From a bacterium (GTDB lineage Bacteria; UBA9089; UBA9088), in NCBI GenBank assembly GCA_003498085.1, contig DNCM01000091.1, forward strand, positions 1-7,880: a stretch of 7,880 nucleotides of DNA. The letters run 5' to 3'. Position numbers and translations under genes: made by a program. The first letter of the stretch is position 1; the number at the start of each line of letters is the position of its first letter. The notes under the pieces are model-generated. The model was not told where the DNA came from, made no database searches, and saw nothing but the letters and a program-made list of their open reading frames with translations. Shown piece after piece: positions 6,503 through 7,880 of the stretch.

Positions 6503-7074
6503 TGCTTATTGTCATTTCCGCGCCATCTGGGACTGGAAAGACAACGATATGTAAAGGCCTTTTATTTTCCATTCCAACTTTGAAGTTCTCTGTCTCATAC
6601 ACGACAAGAAAGCCAAGGAGCGGTGAAGTTGAAAAAGGAGAATACAAGTTTATCACCAGGGATAAGTTTCAAAAAATGATCGAAAATGACATGTTTATCG
6701 AATGGGTTCAATTATTTGGTGATTACTATGGAACAGCAAAAAAGACATTGGAAGATGCAAAGAATGGTAATTATGATCTTTTGCTTGATATAGATGTTGT
6801 TGGAGGAAGGAAAATAAAAGAGCTATTTCCAGATGCCCTCCTTATATTCCTTACTCCACCATCTATAGAGGAACTTAAGAAAAGGCTTATTTTAAGAAAA
6901 ACAGAGAATAAGGAAGCTTTGGATAAAAGGCTTGCAAAGGCAAAAGAAGAAAATAAACAAGCAAAATATTACGACTATATTGTTGTAAATGATAAACAAG
7001 AAAAGGCAATAGAAGAAATAAAAAATATAATTTTAAAGAAAAAGGGGGTGCTTGACATCAGAAATGTTGTATGA
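6502..7074 (+). CDS. gmk: Guanylate kinase
   Basis: This 190-residue cytoplasmic enzyme phosphorylates GMP to GDP with ATP, essential for making GTP and dGTP. The P-loop SAPSGTGKTT lies at residues 6-15. The GMP-binding region SYTTRKPRSGE lies at 32-42, followed by the Y-x-F element at 48-50. Next come EWVQLFGDYYGT, the LLDIDVVGG segment, and a lid with LILRKTENKEALDKRL. The protein ends in a lysine-rich helix. The length is slightly below the 205-210 residues common in other bacteria, but no domain is missing. It overlaps the truA stop by one base (TAATG) and runs into rpoZ by 11 nt. gmk-rpoZ is a common bacterial pair linking guanine nucleotide supply with RNA polymerase. Confidence 0.96.
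   Translation: MLIVISAPSGTGKTTICKGLLFSIPTLKFSVSYTTRKPRSGEVEKGEYKFITRDKFQKMIENDMFIEWVQLFGDYYGTAKKTLEDAKNGNYDLLLDIDVVGGRKIKELFPDALLIFLTPPSIEELKKRLILRKTENKEALDKRLAKAKEENKQAKYYDYIVVNDKQEKAIEEIKNIILKKKGVLDIRNVV
7042..7050 (+). promoter_or_regulatory. Shine-Dalgarno-like site before rpoZ
   Basis: AAGGGGGTG differs by one base from AAGGAGGTG, the full anti-Shine-Dalgarno complement. Its spacing fits neither rpoZ start perfectly: the TTG at 7052 is about 3 nt after the purine core and the ATG at 7064 about 15 nt. It lies inside gmk and probably serves rpoZ. Confidence 0.45.
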
Positions 7075-7288
7075 TATAGAAAAGATGCTAATATATTCAA
7101 AAAGCAAATATCGCCTTGTAAATCTTTTAAGCAAAAGGGCAAGGGAATTAAATAGATGGGCGGGACCAGAGACTGATATCAGCAAGATTATACCAATAGT
7201 CATTGAAGAGCTATTACAAGGAAAGTTTGTAGAAAATAAAGCAAATAAAAAAGAGCAAATAGAAGATCATAAAGATGAGAATAAATAA
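7064..7288 (+). CDS. rpoZ: DNA-directed RNA polymerase omega subunit
   Basis: This small protein (74 residues from the ATG at 7064) folds around the beta-prime subunit, helps RNA polymerase assembly and, in many bacteria, contributes to the ppGpp site. The family signature SKYRLVNLLSKRARELN is plain, followed by a region ending in IIPIVIEELLQGK. The last 20 or so residues are a charged Lys/Glu/Asp tail with no fixed pattern. The ATG at 7064 puts about 15 residues ahead of KYRLV, as in other omegas. An in-frame TTG at 7052 adds four residues and lies nearer the Shine-Dalgarno-like sequence, so the exact start is uncertain. It is the last gene of the plus-strand operon and converges on pckG. 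Confidence 0.85.
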   Translation: MLYDIEKMLIYSKSKYRLVNLLSKRARELNRWAGPETDISKIIPIVIEELLQGKFVENKANKKEQIEDHKDENK

Positions 7289-7361
7289 ATTGTAAGATTT
7301 TGAAATTGACTCATTTCTTTAAGTCGATGACCAAGGTAGTATGTTCGTTCGGTGAGTAAAA

Positions 7362-7880
7362 TTAAACTACCTCAAAAGACTCAGGTAAGATATAATCTCC
7401 AAAATCTTCTTTTGCTTTAAGTAGACGTTCTTGCTGTTCATCTAATACGACGAGAAGTTCCTCTGGTGTATCAGAAACCTTTGTCTTCCAGAATTCTCTT
7501 ACCCGTTCAATTTTCGCTAATAGTTCTGGGACACGGGTAGTAAATTGAGTAAGATAATCTTGCTTTGTATATTCTTTGTCTAACAGTTGCTTAAAAATCC
7601 AACCAAGTCTTCATACAGCGGAATGAATCCAATAGGAGTTTTCCTTGCCTTAACATCATTGTGAACACACAATTCCATCCATTTTACCCAGATATGTTTG
7701 TCTCTGCGATCATTGAGGAATTCACCACTATTAAGATCGCGTAAAAAATAATTCATACCAAATATAGAAGGTACTTCTTTTAATTTTTTACCAAATTCTA
7801 AATAGTTCTTTATATATTCTCCTAAGGAGATAGAGACAAAGTCTTGGATACTCATCACATTTATCTCATATTTTCCTTCT
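7362..7880 (-). pseudogene. pckG: GTP-dependent phosphoenolpyruvate carboxykinase, C-terminal part, frameshifted and cut by the window edge
   Basis: Read on the minus strand from the right edge, the frame is already open (EGKYEIN, then VMSIQDF) and runs to a TAG at 7580. The protein continues in the -1 frame from the five-base homopolymer at 7593-7597: one added T there gives GFFKQLLDKEYTKQDY and on to a TAA at 7362, for a 172-residue C-terminal portion of a protein usually about 600 residues long. GTP-type PEPCK marks are IFGMNYFLRD (the Phe/Asn nucleotide-binding segment), WVKWMELCVHND and TPIGFIPLYEDL, followed by QFTTRVPELL and a helix ending in GDYI. The enzyme interconverts oxaloacetate plus GTP with PEP, CO2 and GDP. 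The GTG at 7858 is internal and not a start. The break is either a real disabling mutation or a homopolymer sequencing error. Confidence 0.82.

Noticed and set aside
7590..7600. Programmed -1 ribosomal frameshift in pckG
   Set aside because: The site A TTT TTA lacks the X XXY YYZ pattern, PEPCK is not known to use frameshifting, and I see no clear downstream stimulatory hairpin; a single-base indel is simpler.
7580..7858. A stand-alone 92-residue minus-strand gene starting at a GTG
   Set aside because: The frame is open upstream of the GTG to the window edge and the sequence is an internal piece of PEP carboxykinase; its TAG results from the frameshift.
1..7880. Mobile elements, CRISPR arrays, prophage or defence genes
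   Set aside because: I saw no spaced direct repeats, transposase or integrase motifs, terminal inverted repeats or attachment-site duplications. The tRNA at the left edge could serve as an integration site, but its 3' end is at the border and no integrase is in view.

Overview
The window is an AT-rich stretch of a bacterial chromosome carrying ordinary housekeeping and biosynthetic genes. It has no phage, transposon, CRISPR or defence genes. The organism looks like an uncultivated or deep-branching diderm. A lipobox protein with a TolB-like propeller points to a cell envelope of that kind. Arginine is mostly written AGA/AGG, and there are a GTP-dependent PEP carboxykinase and a short methionine-synthase-like protein, features often seen in anaerobes and thermophiles. 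I cannot name the phylum from this sequence alone.

Layout. (1) Positions 1-2231, minus strand: ilvB and ilvN, encoding the large and small subunits of acetolactate synthase, followed 2 nt after the ilvN stop by tRNA-Val(UAC). (2) Positions 2232-2351: a short divergent control region with one sigma70-type promoter facing each way. Both promoters sit so close to the likely start codons that both mRNAs should be leaderless or nearly so. (3) Positions 2352-7288, plus strand: seven genes in a row, encoding a lipoprotein with a six-bladed PD40 propeller and a C-terminal SH3-like domain, a CcdA-type thiol:disulfide transporter, a short cobalamin-independent-methionine-synthase-like protein, RsmD, TruA, guanylate kinase and RNA polymerase omega. 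From the CcdA gene on, neighbouring reading frames overlap at every junction. (4) Positions 7362-7880, minus strand and convergent: the C-terminal part of a GTP-type PEP carboxykinase, split by a -1 frameshift at a short homopolymer and running off the right edge.

How the genes fit together. ilvBN makes the first committed intermediate of valine/leucine/isoleucine synthesis, and a valine tRNA trails the same transcription unit. The plus-strand operon links envelope and redox functions (lipoprotein, CcdA) with core RNA and nucleotide functions (rsmD, truA, gmk, rpoZ); gmk-rpoZ is a widespread pairing.

I see no clearly new multi-gene system. The points most worth a second look are the leaderless divergent promoters, the ilvBN-tRNA-Val linkage, altered signature residues in RsmD, TruA and IlvB, the short MetE-like enzyme with its zinc-site residues kept, and the broken PEP carboxykinase gene.
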